A DNA stretch of 64,000 nt from Palaeococcus pacificus DY20341 (GCF_000725425.1 NZ_CP006019.1:186001-250000), one strand, 5' to 3'; positions 42,710 to 52,673 are shown, counted from the first letter of the stretch. Program-made: numbers and translations. The notes: a model not told the origin generated them from the sequence alone.

Positions 42710-42728
42710 TTTTCTTCACCAAGAATAG

Positions 42729-42745
42729 GTTTAAAACCAAAGGTT
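42729..42745. promoter_or_regulatory. SurR site, perfect consensus, at the sulfur reductase promoter
   Basis: GTT-n3-AAC-n5-GTT on the plus strand (GTTTAAAACCAAAGGTT). The gene reads leftwards; its TATA-like element (plus-strand GTTAAAAAAG, about 42743-42752) abuts the site on its upstream side, so SurR would sit between TATA and start and block transcription until sulfur releases it. Confidence 0.8.
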
Positions 42746-42777
42746 AAAAAAGTTGATGGACAAAAATGTGGTTTAGT

Positions 42778-43938
42778 TCACTCTTTCTTACCCTCAACGT
42801 AGTATCTTCCTTTTATCTTCAGGAGCTTGTAGACCTCCCCCTCTTGAAGCTCGAGCTTTGGCTTCTCAATCTCAAAAGTCTCATAGCTCTTCATGTCCAT
42901 AAACTGGACTTCATTCGGAGTTAGGCTCGTTACCATGGCCTCGCTTTTTTCATGCTCAACCAAATCCATTTCGTCCCTCTTCACGCTCTTCCAGTCTTTG
43001 TGCTCGCTCTTATGGGTTGCTAAGTTTATGAGGTTAATTCCCCTTCCATCAAGCCCTTCAACGCGGTAGATATTTCCGTTTTTATCCCCAACTATGTCCC
43101 CTTTTACAAACTTGGGGAGTCTAATGCTAATGCTTGCCCTTTGAACTGGCTTGCTCCTAAGTCTATCTTGGCCTATGAGTTGGTAGGCTTCACTTATGCT
43201 TCCGCCGTACCTGTCCTTTATAGCTTGGGCAAGCTTTCTAGCTGCTTTAGTTGAACCCATATAGAAGTCCAGTCCTTCGTCTTTCTCTACAGTATCCTGG
43301 ATGAAGCCCATTCTATCTCTCTTCATTATCTCATCGACCTTTTCCTGAACGAGGTTTGCTATTTCATCTCTTTCCTCTTTACTCAGCTCTCTCCCCTCGG
43401 CCCTAACTTGAAGAATGGCCTCAAAGTAGCCTCCCAGGAACTTTTGGCACCTTGGGCAAACGGTCTGCCTCACGTAAACCACAACTTCCTTACTCTCTTC
43501 ATGGAATTCTATTTGGAGCTCGTGGATTTTGGCTTTAACTCTAATATAGTAGGTCACTATAGCTGGGAAGTGTTCCACGTGCCAGTCTATAGGCTCAAAG
43601 CTTACGTAGGCTTTTCCCACAGGAATTTCTTCAATAGCATCTAGCTCCTCTTTCTCTACTATCTCCACCCCTTTAATGCGCTCATCAAGGAGGAGGTTTT
43701 CCAAAAGGGCGTTATCTGCAACTTCAAAAATAAGCTCATCCAATTCATAGCTCTCCGGGTCAACCCAAACACCTCTCTTTTTATAGCTCCCACAGTTCTG
43801 ACACAGTTCAGTGTTTATCTCGCTCTCCATCAAAAGCACAGGGTTTTCCTTCCTAAAGCACACTTGGCATAGGCCGTCTATTAAAGGCCCTCCTTCACTC
43901 TCGCTTATTCCACACCGGTAACAAAATCTCTCACTCAT
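42778..43938 (-). CDS. NMD3-family 60S/50S ribosome export/biogenesis protein
   Basis: 386 residues. Two N-terminal CxxC pairs (CYRCG, CQVCF) and further CxxC sites (CQNCG, CPRCQ) form the zinc-binding head of archaeal NMD3, followed by beta-rich domains ('KFVKGDIVGDKNGNIYRVEGLDGRGINLINLATHKSE') typical of the family. In eukaryotes NMD3 takes the large subunit out of the nucleus; in archaea a late large-subunit assembly or recycling role is assumed. ATG 43938 with GGTGAG upstream is chosen over the in-frame ATG at 43950. It follows the DUF424 gene by five bases, a conserved pairing. Confidence 0.92.
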   Translation of the reverse strand: MSERFCYRCGISESEGGPLIDGLCQVCFRKENPVLLMESEINTELCQNCGSYKKRGVWVDPESYELDELIFEVADNALLENLLLDERIKGVEIVEKEELDAIEEIPVGKAYVSFEPIDWHVEHFPAIVTYYIRVKAKIHELQIEFHEESKEVVVYVRQTVCPRCQKFLGGYFEAILQVRAEGRELSKEERDEIANLVQEKVDEIMKRDRMGFIQDTVEKDEGLDFYMGSTKAARKLAQAIKDRYGGSISEAYQLIGQDRLRSKPVQRASISIRLPKFVKGDIVGDKNGNIYRVEGLDGRGINLINLATHKSEHKDWKSVKRDEMDLVEHEKSEAMVTSLTPNEVQFMDMKSYETFEIEKPKLELQEGEVYKLLKIKGRYYVEGKKE

Positions 43939-43943
43939 CTTAC

Positions 43944-44246
43944 TCACCATATCATTTTAGCTATCTGCGCATGGGGAACTCCCTGAATCCTTAAAACTCT
44001 ATCTGCATCGACATAGCCGAGCTCTATGGCTTTATCAACACACCTCTCACCAGTTAGGTTTACTATGGTGGCTTTTTCTAAAAGCTTTCCCAGCTCATCT
44101 GCTTCAACTAGCTCTCCCTTATAAAAGCGCTCTTTTACTTCGAGCTTGAGTTCACCTTCGCGAAAGGTCTTGCCCAAGAGCTCCTCGTCGCACGCTGCCA
44201 CTAAAACCTCTCCCTGGACATGATAAACCTTAACGTAAATCCTCAT
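43944..44246 (-). CDS. DUF424 family protein
   Basis: 100 residues. 'YVKVYHVQGEVLVAACDEELLGKTFREGELKLEVKERFYKGE' and 'VNLTGERCVDKAIELGYVDADRVLRIQGVPHAQIAKM' match archaeal DUF424 (COG2412). It is widely found next to nmd3 and other translation genes, so a ribosome or tRNA related role is probable. GGTGGTTAA precedes the ATG. Confidence 0.9.
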   Translation of the reverse strand: MRIYVKVYHVQGEVLVAACDEELLGKTFREGELKLEVKERFYKGELVEADELGKLLEKATIVNLTGERCVDKAIELGYVDADRVLRIQGVPHAQIAKMIW

Positions 44247-44285
44247 TTAACCACCGATTAAGAATAGCAGAGAAAGTTTAAAAAG

Positions 44286-44702
44286 CTAATCAAGTTTTCT
44301 GACAATTAACTTTATGCCGTTCGTATCGACAACAACCACTTCATCGCCTTCTTTGACTTCATTTAGGGGCTTTGAGAGCCAAATTTCCCCTTCTAATTCC
44401 ACCCACACTTCATCTTCTTTTATCTCTCTGACTTTTCCCCTCTTTCCCTTCAGCTCAAATGTGTATTTTGGCTTTCCAATGTCTTTCGTCTCTTTTCTTA
44501 TGAAGCGCGCAAAGAGCTGGTAGCTCACGACTGCAACGATTAATGAGATTATGAATGCCACGTTAAAATCAATATTAAGCGCTAGCAGCAGACCTAGTGC
44601 GGCAAATGCCATTCCAATTGGCGTTATAAATGCTGCAACCATCATGTCGAACACTATTATGAGAAGCCCCAAAATTAAAAGTAAAATGGGGAGGTAGTCC
44701 AT
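44286..44702 (-). CDS. Short NfeD-like membrane protein
   Basis: 138 residues: four helices in the first ~70 residues, then an OB-fold-like C-terminal domain 'KGKRGKVREIKEDEVWVELEGEIWLSKPLNEVKEGDEVVVVDTNGIKLIVRK'. This is the NfeD1b form without the serine-protease domain. It pairs with the stomatin-like protein encoded 14 bases upstream; such pairs are common and act in membrane-domain or protein quality control. Confidence 0.9.
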   Translation of the reverse strand: MDYLPILLLILGLLIIVFDMMVAAFITPIGMAFAALGLLLALNIDFNVAFIISLIVAVVSYQLFARFIRKETKDIGKPKYTFELKGKRGKVREIKEDEVWVELEGEIWLSKPLNEVKEGDEVVVVDTNGIKLIVRKLD

Positions 44703-44716
44703 AGTTGCTCACCGCT

Positions 44717-45598
44717 TTACTCTTTGTTCTCTGAGCTTATATCTTTTCTCTCCCCCACCTTTTGGAGAACCCGCAGGAGACCTATTAGTGACTCGGTATC
44801 ATAGGGCACTATGAGGTTTCCTTGTTTTCCTAATTCGGGGAGCCTTTCAATGTATTGGAGGGCCAGATATTTTTCATCTGCCAGCTTAAGGGCCTCAAGG
44901 ACTTTTCTAATGGCCTCTGCTTGACCTTCGGCAACCAAAATCTGCCTCTGCTTTTCACCTTCTGCTCTTAATATGGCAGCTTGTTTCTCACCCTCTGCCT
45001 TCTTTATAGCGCTCTCCCTTTCACCCTCTGCAATTAGAATCATTGCTCTCTTTTCCCTCTCCGCCGTCATCTGCTTAGCCATTGCCTCTTGAATATCCCT
45101 TGGTGGGTCAATCCTCTGTATCTCGACTCTTGTAACCTTTACACCCCATCTGTCCGTGATTTTATCTAACTCTTCCCTAAGGCGCGCGTTAATAATATCT
45201 CTGCCGCTCAAGGTTTCGTCGAGCTCCATCTCACCTATTATTGCCCTCAAGTTTGTCTGTGCTAATTTGATGATTGCCATCAGGAAGTTGCTCACGTTGT
45301 ATGTCACCTTTACGGGATCCATGACTTGGTAGTAAACGACAGCATCGACTGTCACAACAACGTTGTCCTTACAAATGACCTCTTGGGGTGGAACATCGAT
45401 GACGTGCTCCCTCATATCTACTTTCTTAACAGTCTCCATAAATGGCACTATGAAGTGTATTCCTGGCTCTAGAATGCGGTTGAATTTTCCAAGCCTTTCT
45501 ACGAGACCCTTTTGGTATGGTCTAATCACCTTCACACTCAAAACTAGCATCAAAAGCAAAAACACACCGAGTATAACTATGGCAATTTCTGCAGCCAT
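44717..45598 (-). CDS. SPFH/stomatin (slipin) family protein
   Basis: 293 residues. N-terminal membrane helix (IAIVILGVFLLLMLVLSV), 'VIRPYQKGLVERLGKFNRILEPGIHFIVPFMETVKKVDMREHVIDVPPQEVICKDNVVVTVDAVVYYQV' the SPFH core, then a coiled coil with repeated AEGE(K/R) segments. Forms large oligomers in the membrane. ATG 45598 (MAAEI) is used because GGTGATG precedes it; the frame extends to 45625. A TATA box (plus-strand AAATATAAATTT, about 45645-45656) fits this start. Confidence 0.93.
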   Translation of the reverse strand: MAAEIAIVILGVFLLLMLVLSVKVIRPYQKGLVERLGKFNRILEPGIHFIVPFMETVKKVDMREHVIDVPPQEVICKDNVVVTVDAVVYYQVMDPVKVTYNVSNFLMAIIKLAQTNLRAIIGEMELDETLSGRDIINARLREELDKITDRWGVKVTRVEIQRIDPPRDIQEAMAKQMTAEREKRAMILIAEGERESAIKKAEGEKQAAILRAEGEKQRQILVAEGQAEAIRKVLEALKLADEKYLALQYIERLPELGKQGNLIVPYDTESLIGLLRVLQKVGERKDISSENKE

Positions 45599-45704
45599 TA
45601 CCATCACCACATATTTGGTTTTCAACTAGGATTAGTTAGAACAAAAATATAAATTTTTCGCATAAGTTTAATCAAAACTCAAAAGTTAAAGAAAAGGAAG
45701 AAGT

Positions 45705-48700
45705 TTAAGAAGCCTCTAAGGCTTCTATAGCATTGTTAAGGATATCCAAGGCATTCTTGATATTGATGTATGCTTTCCTTAAGTATGGCACTGCTTGTAT
45801 GTAACCCTGGAGTGGGTGACCGAATTGCCATGCATCTTTGTAGTATTGGTCGGCAAGTTCTTTATACTTCTGGGCTTCTTGAATTGTCTCATCATCGACA
45901 CCAAGCTCTAGGGCCTTAGCATATGTTTCATTGAACTTAGCATTGTATTTGTTGTAGAGCATGTACCAGACAACGTCCATTGTCCTTATTATGTCTCCGC
46001 TTGTCTTATATGTTATCTTAATGTCAGCTGCTGAAGCGAACTTTACTGTGACAAATATGTACTGTGCGTATTGTCCTTTTTCAATGTAGTAGCTTACTAC
46101 ATGCTCGCCCGTAACCTCAATGAAGTAGGCATCGAGCGGTAGGGTTATCATAACAACTGCTGTTTCACCGGTATTTCCCTCAACTGTGACTGCAACTTCT
46201 CCGTGCTTTGTATCGAAGGTTGTTATTGTTGCATCACCGCTGATAACTGTTGAGTCTCTATTGCTCTCGTAAAGGTATTCTGTAAATGGCTCCTTTGGAG
46301 TTAGCTCGAACTCTCCCTCAAAGTCTTTGTAGTCATCACTTATTACCTTGACATTGAATTTAGCAGCGTCTAGTGATGTTGGGGTGTAATAGAACTTGAG
46401 TTCCCCATCTTCAGCATAGTACTCTTGTCCATTTATGATAACTTTTGTCTCTCCTTCGATTGGTTCAAGTGTTGCTTTGTCGAGTATCTTAAGTGTGAGG
46501 AGTGATGGTTCTCCTATTGTTGGAGTACCCATTAATGCGACGTACATTTCTGGTTTTCCTACTTGGAGTATCATCGGGGAGTATCCTAGTGTAGCCCCAC
46601 TTTCAACGTCTTTAATTCCCAGCACACCTAAGTATGTTCCTTCTTCTGAGAGGTTGACATTGGCTGTTATGGTCTTTGTCTCTCCTTTTGCAAACTCGAA
46701 GGGAGTTGTATCTACATTGACGTCTCCATTATCCGTTAATATCTGCTCATAATAGATGAACTGGATTGGGTTATAACCTACGGTGTCATATCCATGCACT
46801 ATGACCATGTAATATCCCTGGGCAGGCATGAAAAGTTCTAAATGTTCATCTGAAGTTGGGCCTATTTGATCAATATACCTGCGGGTGTAGTTGTCAATTA
46901 TCCCATCGTTGATATCATTAGCAAGTTGGTCCCAAGTCTTATAGTAGTAAACATACAGATCTAAGTCAGCACTTGGATCTTCTGGCTGAGTAATGCCTAC
47001 GTTCATGTAATATAGGCTCTCATTAGCTTCAATAATATCCATGGTTTTTAGCATATCTTGTGAAACATTTTCAACCCATACATAGGTTAAATCGAGTCTT
47101 CCAACACCAATGCCTATGATGCTTGTGTTAACAGTCTCATATGTATTTGTGGCCTCTGCTGTGATCTCTTTGACTCCGGGTGTGTCAAAGTCAGCCCTAA
47201 TCAGTGCTGGTTCAACTGTTATACTGTATGCTTTAACTTCGATTTCATATTGTGCCTCACTAAGTCCATAGTTACCTGTTGATACACTGCTGTATGCGGT
47301 TATCTCCCACATTCCCTCATCAGGGTTTTGGATGTAGTAAGTGTATTCATTCGTTGATCCACCGGCTCCCATATAACTGCCACTTATTACACGTACACCT
47401 GTTGGTTTGGCTATAACAAGTCTTGTTCTTCCTAATGGGTTGCCTTCATCATCAGTTGGGATTCTTATGGTAACTTCAAGCATTTGGGTTCCCCTTGGAA
47501 CGTCAAAGTAGTAGTGCTTGGCCTGCCCCGGCTTTTCAGTATCGCTTATCTTGCCTCCGAGTTCACCGTTCTTGTTAATTGGGATTGTAATGGTAACTGG
47601 AACATATCCCTCTAGGAATTCTGTATTTGGATCGTCGATATAAATCAGTCCTACATATGTGCCTGGCTTTTGGAGCTTTGAGTAATCAATGGTTATGTAG
47701 AACATCGTTCCGTTTTCAGTTATGGTGACTTCATCCACACTTGGTTTGATCCAATCAACGTTTGTGCTGACTTTATATGTTCCATTGCCCACGTAGAAGT
47801 AGTTATAGTCTTCGTCCCACTTCAATACATACGCATATATTGGCACTGCTATTGGGAGCACATTTCTTGCATATACACCCTTGTAGAGGTATGGTACATC
47901 ATAAGCCCATGTGAAGTAGTCATTTAACATTATAGTTGGAATTAATTTCTTGTCAATCGGGTTCTTGTATCCGGTGAATGTTGTTCCGGCGTATATCATC
48001 GTGGTGGGTTCGCTGCTGAGCTTCTCAAGTTCTTCAATAGCTTTATCAACTTGGATTAATCCAAATCCTTGGTCTATTAGTGTTGCTCCATCAAGCTTCT
48101 TTGCTGAGAGCATGAGGGCTTCTTTAATCTTGAATGGATTATATTCTATGCCATTTCTTTTAGCATAGTCTATCAGCAACGCAACTGCACCTGCAACATG
48201 TGGTGCTGCCATAGAGGTACCACTGTAGTAGTCATACGGGGAGTTTATGGAGTACGTGTTGTCCCATACAGGTACGGATGAGACTATATCTGTTCCAGGT
48301 GCCATAACATCAGGGTCGAGGAGTCCATCCATTCTTGGTCCTCTTGAGGAACTCATAGCTGGGCCATCTATAACTCCAGGGAATCCATAGAACATGTACC
48401 ACCTATTGCCTTCCCAGTAGTTACCGACGGTTATGGCAAAATCAGCGTCACCGGGAGAGCCGACAGTGTTGGTACTTGGCCCGCTGTTTCCTGCAGATAT
48501 AGAGAACACAACACCAGTTAGCTCGGTTAGATAATTGACATAGAAGTTTTCTGGACTTTCGAGGCCATCGTTGTACTCTGCTAAGCCGCCCAAGCTCATA
48601 TTAATTACGTCTGCTTCATCTCCGCTGAATGCTACATTGTCGGGACCATATATTGCAGCATATATCATTGCATTTATTATTGCAGAAGTTGCTCCCCATC

Positions 48701-49994
48701 CAACACTCCTTAAAGCCCTGATTGCCATTATTCTCGCGTTTGGTGCAACACCATAGATCCCTTCTAAGTCGGTTCCAGCGAGGCCTACTCCAGCCACTGT
48801 ACCTGCTACGTGAGTTCCGTGCTGTCCTCCATCCCATCCTAAGGAAACTTCGTCTCCACTTGGGTCTATATCTCCAATAACAACACCAATTTCTGCATTA
48901 TAAATTGTTTTGTAGAACCATGAGATTGGATAGTATGGGTACCTTATATGCTCATTGTTAATGTCGTACTCTAATGGTTCCTCCAGCAGTCCTGGGCCAA
49001 ATCTTATGATATCGTAGCTTTTGGTGTATATGTGGGCGGGCACTTCATCAGTTAAATCGAGGTCATCGTCAGTGTCTATGTATACTGTGTCATAGTATTC
49101 GGAAGAATTTACGACGAGAACAAAGTGTGCTTCATTGAAGTTCTGGTCGAAGTCCAAATCAAAGTATCTCTCTGGGAGCAAACCAAAGTGATAGATTCCA
49201 TTTGCTGAGGTTATATTACCTATGGTAACATTTTCGATATAGAAACTTGTTATATTTTCCCTTGCTGCATCCACATCAAGCCCATATGTTCCCCAGTCTA
49301 CTGAGATGTTTTGCTTTATAATGAGAATTCCATTTGTAACATTATCTATTGTTGCTGTGTAACTGGTATCTACATGGCCTTCTTCAGTGAAGTCTTTCCA
49401 ATCAATAATTTTCTTCTCTCCATTTAATGTCTGCTGGAGGAATGGGTGTATTGGATCCACACCAGTGTCAATTATTGCCACCGTTACATTGTCACCATAG
49501 ACTCCGTAGTCATTCCAAGTATTGTATGCATTTATAGTGAAAATGCTCATGAACATGTTTGGTTCGGATACACCCTTTTTAATGGAGTACCCTTCGTCAT
49601 GGAATACTGGTGGGAGTTTTATCTCCTTATCTTCCCACACTTTAAAAATCCCGTTAATGTTCTCTAATTCACTTAGTTTATCCTTTGATACTGTGATCAC
49701 TATGAACTTAAACTCTGGCTTGCTGATTGGGTCTATTTTGCCTATTTTTTTCAACTCATTAAATACCTGCATCTCGTAGCCATCTTTTGGCGCTATAATG
49801 AGCCTTACCTCCTGTTTTCCGCTGTTTAATATTTTCTGAAGCTGTTCTTTTAGTGGAGAATCATTGCTTTTGCTTATTGAATCTGCCACTTTGAAAGATG
49901 GCAAAGTCGATGTTGCACTGTAAGCGAAAGCTGCTGGCACTACTGCAAGTATCATCAAGAGAGTTATAACAACACTCAACGCTCTTTTATTCAT
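45705..49994 (-). CDS. Pyrolysin-type secreted subtilisin-like serine protease
   Basis: 1429 residues. Signal peptide 1-24, propeptide to about 150, S8 catalytic domain with Asp176 ('VAIIDTGVD'), His392 ('GQHGTHVAG'), oxyanion Asn503 ('SAGNSG') and Ser594 ('SGTSMAAPHVAGAVALL'). About 215 residues lie between Asp and His, a large insert that marks pyrolysin (P. furiosus protein is ~1400 residues). A beta-sandwich-rich C-terminal part of ~800 residues follows, then a helical end ('YKELADQYYKDAW...'), which may be trimmed. Cell-envelope-associated protease that breaks down external protein. GGAGGTG and TATA (AAATATAAGC, about 50044-50053) upstream. Confidence 0.95.
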   Translation of the reverse strand: MNKRALSVVITLLMILAVVPAAFAYSATSTLPSFKVADSISKSNDSPLKEQLQKILNSGKQEVRLIIAPKDGYEMQVFNELKKIGKIDPISKPEFKFIVITVSKDKLSELENINGIFKVWEDKEIKLPPVFHDEGYSIKKGVSEPNMFMSIFTINAYNTWNDYGVYGDNVTVAIIDTGVDPIHPFLQQTLNGEKKIIDWKDFTEEGHVDTSYTATIDNVTNGILIIKQNISVDWGTYGLDVDAARENITSFYIENVTIGNITSANGIYHFGLLPERYFDLDFDQNFNEAHFVLVVNSSEYYDTVYIDTDDDLDLTDEVPAHIYTKSYDIIRFGPGLLEEPLEYDINNEHIRYPYYPISWFYKTIYNAEIGVVIGDIDPSGDEVSLGWDGGQHGTHVAGTVAGVGLAGTDLEGIYGVAPNARIMAIRALRSVGWGATSAIINAMIYAAIYGPDNVAFSGDEADVINMSLGGLAEYNDGLESPENFYVNYLTELTGVVFSISAGNSGPSTNTVGSPGDADFAITVGNYWEGNRWYMFYGFPGVIDGPAMSSSRGPRMDGLLDPDVMAPGTDIVSSVPVWDNTYSINSPYDYYSGTSMAAPHVAGAVALLIDYAKRNGIEYNPFKIKEALMLSAKKLDGATLIDQGFGLIQVDKAIEELEKLSSEPTTMIYAGTTFTGYKNPIDKKLIPTIMLNDYFTWAYDVPYLYKGVYARNVLPIAVPIYAYVLKWDEDYNYFYVGNGTYKVSTNVDWIKPSVDEVTITENGTMFYITIDYSKLQKPGTYVGLIYIDDPNTEFLEGYVPVTITIPINKNGELGGKISDTEKPGQAKHYYFDVPRGTQMLEVTIRIPTDDEGNPLGRTRLVIAKPTGVRVISGSYMGAGGSTNEYTYYIQNPDEGMWEITAYSSVSTGNYGLSEAQYEIEVKAYSITVEPALIRADFDTPGVKEITAEATNTYETVNTSIIGIGVGRLDLTYVWVENVSQDMLKTMDIIEANESLYYMNVGITQPEDPSADLDLYVYYYKTWDQLANDINDGIIDNYTRRYIDQIGPTSDEHLELFMPAQGYYMVIVHGYDTVGYNPIQFIYYEQILTDNGDVNVDTTPFEFAKGETKTITANVNLSEEGTYLGVLGIKDVESGATLGYSPMILQVGKPEMYVALMGTPTIGEPSLLTLKILDKATLEPIEGETKVIINGQEYYAEDGELKFYYTPTSLDAAKFNVKVISDDYKDFEGEFELTPKEPFTEYLYESNRDSTVISGDATITTFDTKHGEVAVTVEGNTGETAVVMITLPLDAYFIEVTGEHVVSYYIEKGQYAQYIFVTVKFASAADIKITYKTSGDIIRTMDVVWYMLYNKYNAKFNETYAKALELGVDDETIQEAQKYKELADQYYKDAWQFGHPLQGYIQAVPYLRKAYINIKNALDILNNAIEALEAS

Positions 49995-50229
49995 GTGTAC
50001 ACCTCCGTATTAAAATGTTCATCAATAGACTATGCTTGTTAAAAATATAAGCATTTCGTTAGTAGGCCTCATTTAATTACTATGTAGTCAATTAAAGTAC
50101 ATCCATGTGTTAAAATTACGCCTTAAAGTGTAATCTATCTCTGTATAAATATGCTGGTGTTGTTCCAATTAATGCCTTAAAACTCAACAAAAGAGTAGTG
50201 TAAAAATGTATAAATTAAATAGGAATGCA
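49995..50229. other. Intergenic region upstream of the pyrolysin-type gene
   Basis: 235 bases. The promoter of the protease lies at 50020-50060 on the minus strand. The rest (50060-50229) lies downstream of the M20 gene stop and is AT-rich; no gene or convincing RNA structure seen. Confidence 0.4.
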
Positions 50230-51378
50230 CTATATCTTTGTAAATTCCACAACAAGCCCTACTTCCAAGGCTGTTCCTAAATAAAGGACGTCCTCATCAA
50301 CATCAAACTTAGGATGATGGTGCGGATAAACGATTCCCTTCTCTTCGTTTCTTATTCCAAGGGTTATGAATGTGCCAGGCACTTTTTGAAGATAATATGC
50401 AAAATCCTCAGCCCCCATATCCGCTGCAACTTCTTCATGCCTTAAGCCATATTTTTGAACAATAGCTTTGACAAATTTGGTCATCTTGGGATTGTTCACA
50501 ACCGGAGATGTAAGCTCGATTATCCTGTGTTCATAACTTGCACCATGCGCTTGGGTTAAACCTTGTAAAATCTCTCCCATCCTGTTCTCGATGAGCTTTT
50601 GTATCTCGGGTCTAAAGAAGCGGTACGTTCCTTTAAGTTCAACTTCTTCAGGGATTATGTTAAAAGCGCTCCCTCCATGGATGGATGTGACGCTCACCAC
50701 AGCTGTTTCAATTGGGTCAATGTTTCTGCTGACTATTGTTTGGAATGCTAAGACTGCTTGGGCTGCTATGGGGATGGGGTCTATAGTTTGATGTGGAGAT
50801 GCTCCATGGCCACCTTTGCCTTTAATCTTAACCTCAAACTCTCCGGCTCCTGCTAAGAATGGCCCTTCTCTAATTCCAAAAACTCCTGAAGGTAGGGTTC
50901 CCCATACATGGAGGCCAAAGATGGCATCAACTCCCTCTAAAGCCCCGGCTTTAATCATCTTAAGTGCTCCGTTGCCGCCTTCTTCAGCGGGCTGGAATAT
51001 AAGCCTCACCCTCCCCATAAGCTCTTCTTCATGCTCTGCTAAAATTTTTGCAGCTCCTAGGAGCATCGCTGTGTGGGCATCGTGGCCACAGGCGTGCATT
51101 TTTCCAGGAACTTGAGATTTATATGGAACATCGTTCTCCTCTTGAACTGGCAGGGCATCCATATCTGCCCTTAGGGCTATAGTTTTTTCTCCTCTACCAA
51201 TATCCGCTATTATACCCGTCCCAACGCGCTTTATTTTGTAACCCCACTCCTTCAAATGCTCCTCAACAATTTTGGAAGTCCTTTCCTCTTCATAACCAAG
51301 CTCTGGGTGCATGTGAAAGTCTCTACGCCATGCTACAATTTGGTCTTTAATTTTCAAAGCTTCTTCAACTGGATTCAT
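50230..51378 (-). CDS. M20 family metal-dependent amidohydrolase / carboxypeptidase
   Basis: 382 residues. 'RRDFHMHPELGYEEERTS' at the start, 'ALRADMDALPVQE' and 'MHACGHDAHTAMLLGAAKIL' with metal-binding His and Asp, 'LIFQPAEEGGNGA' and 'EEVAADMGAEDFAYYLQKVPGTFITLG' are those of the IAA-amino-acid-hydrolase/CpsA branch of M20, which splits acyl or peptidyl amino acids. ATG 51378 has GGTGGTG upstream; the frame extends into the apgM gene to 51444 but that part is not protein-like for this family. Confidence 0.93.
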   Translation of the reverse strand: MNPVEEALKIKDQIVAWRRDFHMHPELGYEEERTSKIVEEHLKEWGYKIKRVGTGIIADIGRGEKTIALRADMDALPVQEENDVPYKSQVPGKMHACGHDAHTAMLLGAAKILAEHEEELMGRVRLIFQPAEEGGNGALKMIKAGALEGVDAIFGLHVWGTLPSGVFGIREGPFLAGAGEFEVKIKGKGGHGASPHQTIDPIPIAAQAVLAFQTIVSRNIDPIETAVVSVTSIHGGSAFNIIPEEVELKGTYRFFRPEIQKLIENRMGEILQGLTQAHGASYEHRIIELTSPVVNNPKMTKFVKAIVQKYGLRHEEVAADMGAEDFAYYLQKVPGTFITLGIRNEEKGIVYPHHHPKFDVDEDVLYLGTALEVGLVVEFTKI

Positions 51379-51440
51379 AACACCACCAAAGAAAAGTGGT
51401 AAAAGAGGGATATTAACTTTTCGATGAAAATCTAAACGGC

Positions 51441-52673
51441 TCAAGCTCCATACTTCTCGGCTCTTCCCATCAAGTCCATCATTATGGGCACTATATATTT
51501 GCTCCTAATCCTTCCTAAGCCACCTTTGGCGCATTGCCTCTCTCCTATTGCTTCTACATCGTCAGTCCTAACGCCTCCGCCGGCTATTACTAGAGGCACT
51601 GGGTCTCCGCTGTGGTTCTTAACTTCGCAAGGTGTGGAGTGGTCGCCTGTTAGCGTTATTACCGTCTTCTCGAGATTGACGTTGTCTAAGATATATCCTA
51701 CGAGACGGTCGAGCTTCTCAATCATCTCAACTTTCTTCATTGCATTTCCATCGTGGCCAGCCGCATCAGTTGGCTTGAAGTGGACGAACACGAAGTCATA
51801 TTCTTCTAAAGCTTTAACGGCGGCTTTAGCCTTAGTAATTTCGTTCGTATCGTATTCTCCAGTTATGCCATTGACAGGAATTAACTCAAAACCAACTGCT
51901 TTCAATACTCCTCCAACCAATGCAACCGCAACGATTGCACCAGCTTTTACTTTCCACTGCTCTGGGAACTTCTTTGGAATATCGGGAGCTGTGCCGGCAC
52001 CCCTAATTAGAAGATAGTTTGCAACTGGCTTTCCTTCTTTTCTCCTCTTTTCATTTATTGGGTGCTTCTCAAGGACTTCATGTGCTTTTCTCACGAACTC
52101 GTCTAAGATTTCAGCGGTTCTCTTACTTTCTTCGTCCTCATAGGTGAACTCGTGCGGTGGCTTGCCCGCTTCATGGGGATCATTTTCTCCAACGCGGTAC
52201 CCTTTTGCTAGACCTCTAAGGACTAAAACCGCTCTGTGTGAGGTGGCCCCTTTGAATATGAACTCCACGGGGAGCTTGACTTGCTCTTGAATGGCTTTAG
52301 CCAATTCGTGTGCTTCCTCCGTTGCTATTCTTCCGGCTCTTCTATCAACAATTAGACCGTTTTCATATGTGGCGAAGTTTACCCTAAAGGCTATGTCGTC
52401 TTCTCTAACATCTATGCCCGCTCCTAATGCCTCATAGTAGCCTCTTCCCCTGTATGTCTTGTAGGGGTCGTAGCCCAAAATGGAGAGGTGAGCGGTATCA
52501 CTTCCAGCGGGCTGACCTGGGAAAATAGGGTCTTGCATTCCACAAATTCCAGTTTTTGCTAGTCTATCTAAGTTCGGCGTATTAGCGTATTCCAAAGGTG
52601 TTTTTCCACCGAGTTCTTTTATTGGTCTATCCCCTAATCCATCGGCGAGTATAAAAATTCCCTTTCTCTTCAT
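51441..52673 (-). CDS. apgM: Cofactor-independent phosphoglycerate mutase, archaeal type
   Basis: 410 residues of the alkaline-phosphatase superfamily: metal-binding 'FILADGLGDRPIKELGGKTPLEYANTPNLDRLA' at the N terminus, 'PAGSDTAHLSILGYDPYKTYRGRGYYEALGAGI' with the phosphorylated Ser, 'VHFKPTDAAGHDG' and 'VITLTGDHSTPCEVKNHSGDPVPLVIAG'. Converts 3-phosphoglycerate and 2-phosphoglycerate in glycolysis and gluconeogenesis. ATG 52673 with GGTGGTGCAG upstream. Confidence 0.95.
   Translation of the reverse strand: MKRKGIFILADGLGDRPIKELGGKTPLEYANTPNLDRLAKTGICGMQDPIFPGQPAGSDTAHLSILGYDPYKTYRGRGYYEALGAGIDVREDDIAFRVNFATYENGLIVDRRAGRIATEEAHELAKAIQEQVKLPVEFIFKGATSHRAVLVLRGLAKGYRVGENDPHEAGKPPHEFTYEDEESKRTAEILDEFVRKAHEVLEKHPINEKRRKEGKPVANYLLIRGAGTAPDIPKKFPEQWKVKAGAIVAVALVGGVLKAVGFELIPVNGITGEYDTNEITKAKAAVKALEEYDFVFVHFKPTDAAGHDGNAMKKVEMIEKLDRLVGYILDNVNLEKTVITLTGDHSTPCEVKNHSGDPVPLVIAGGGVRTDDVEAIGERQCAKGGLGRIRSKYIVPIMMDLMGRAEKYGA

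Noticed and set aside
45618-45626. GTT-n3-AAC core before the stomatin operon
   Set aside because: Only the core is present, without the n5-GTT extension. Such cores occur by chance every few kilobases in AT-rich DNA.
51379-51444. 22-residue extension of the M20 peptidase
   Set aside because: It crosses the intergenic gap into apgM, and ATG 51378 has a clear GGTGGTG ribosome binding site and the family's usual start.
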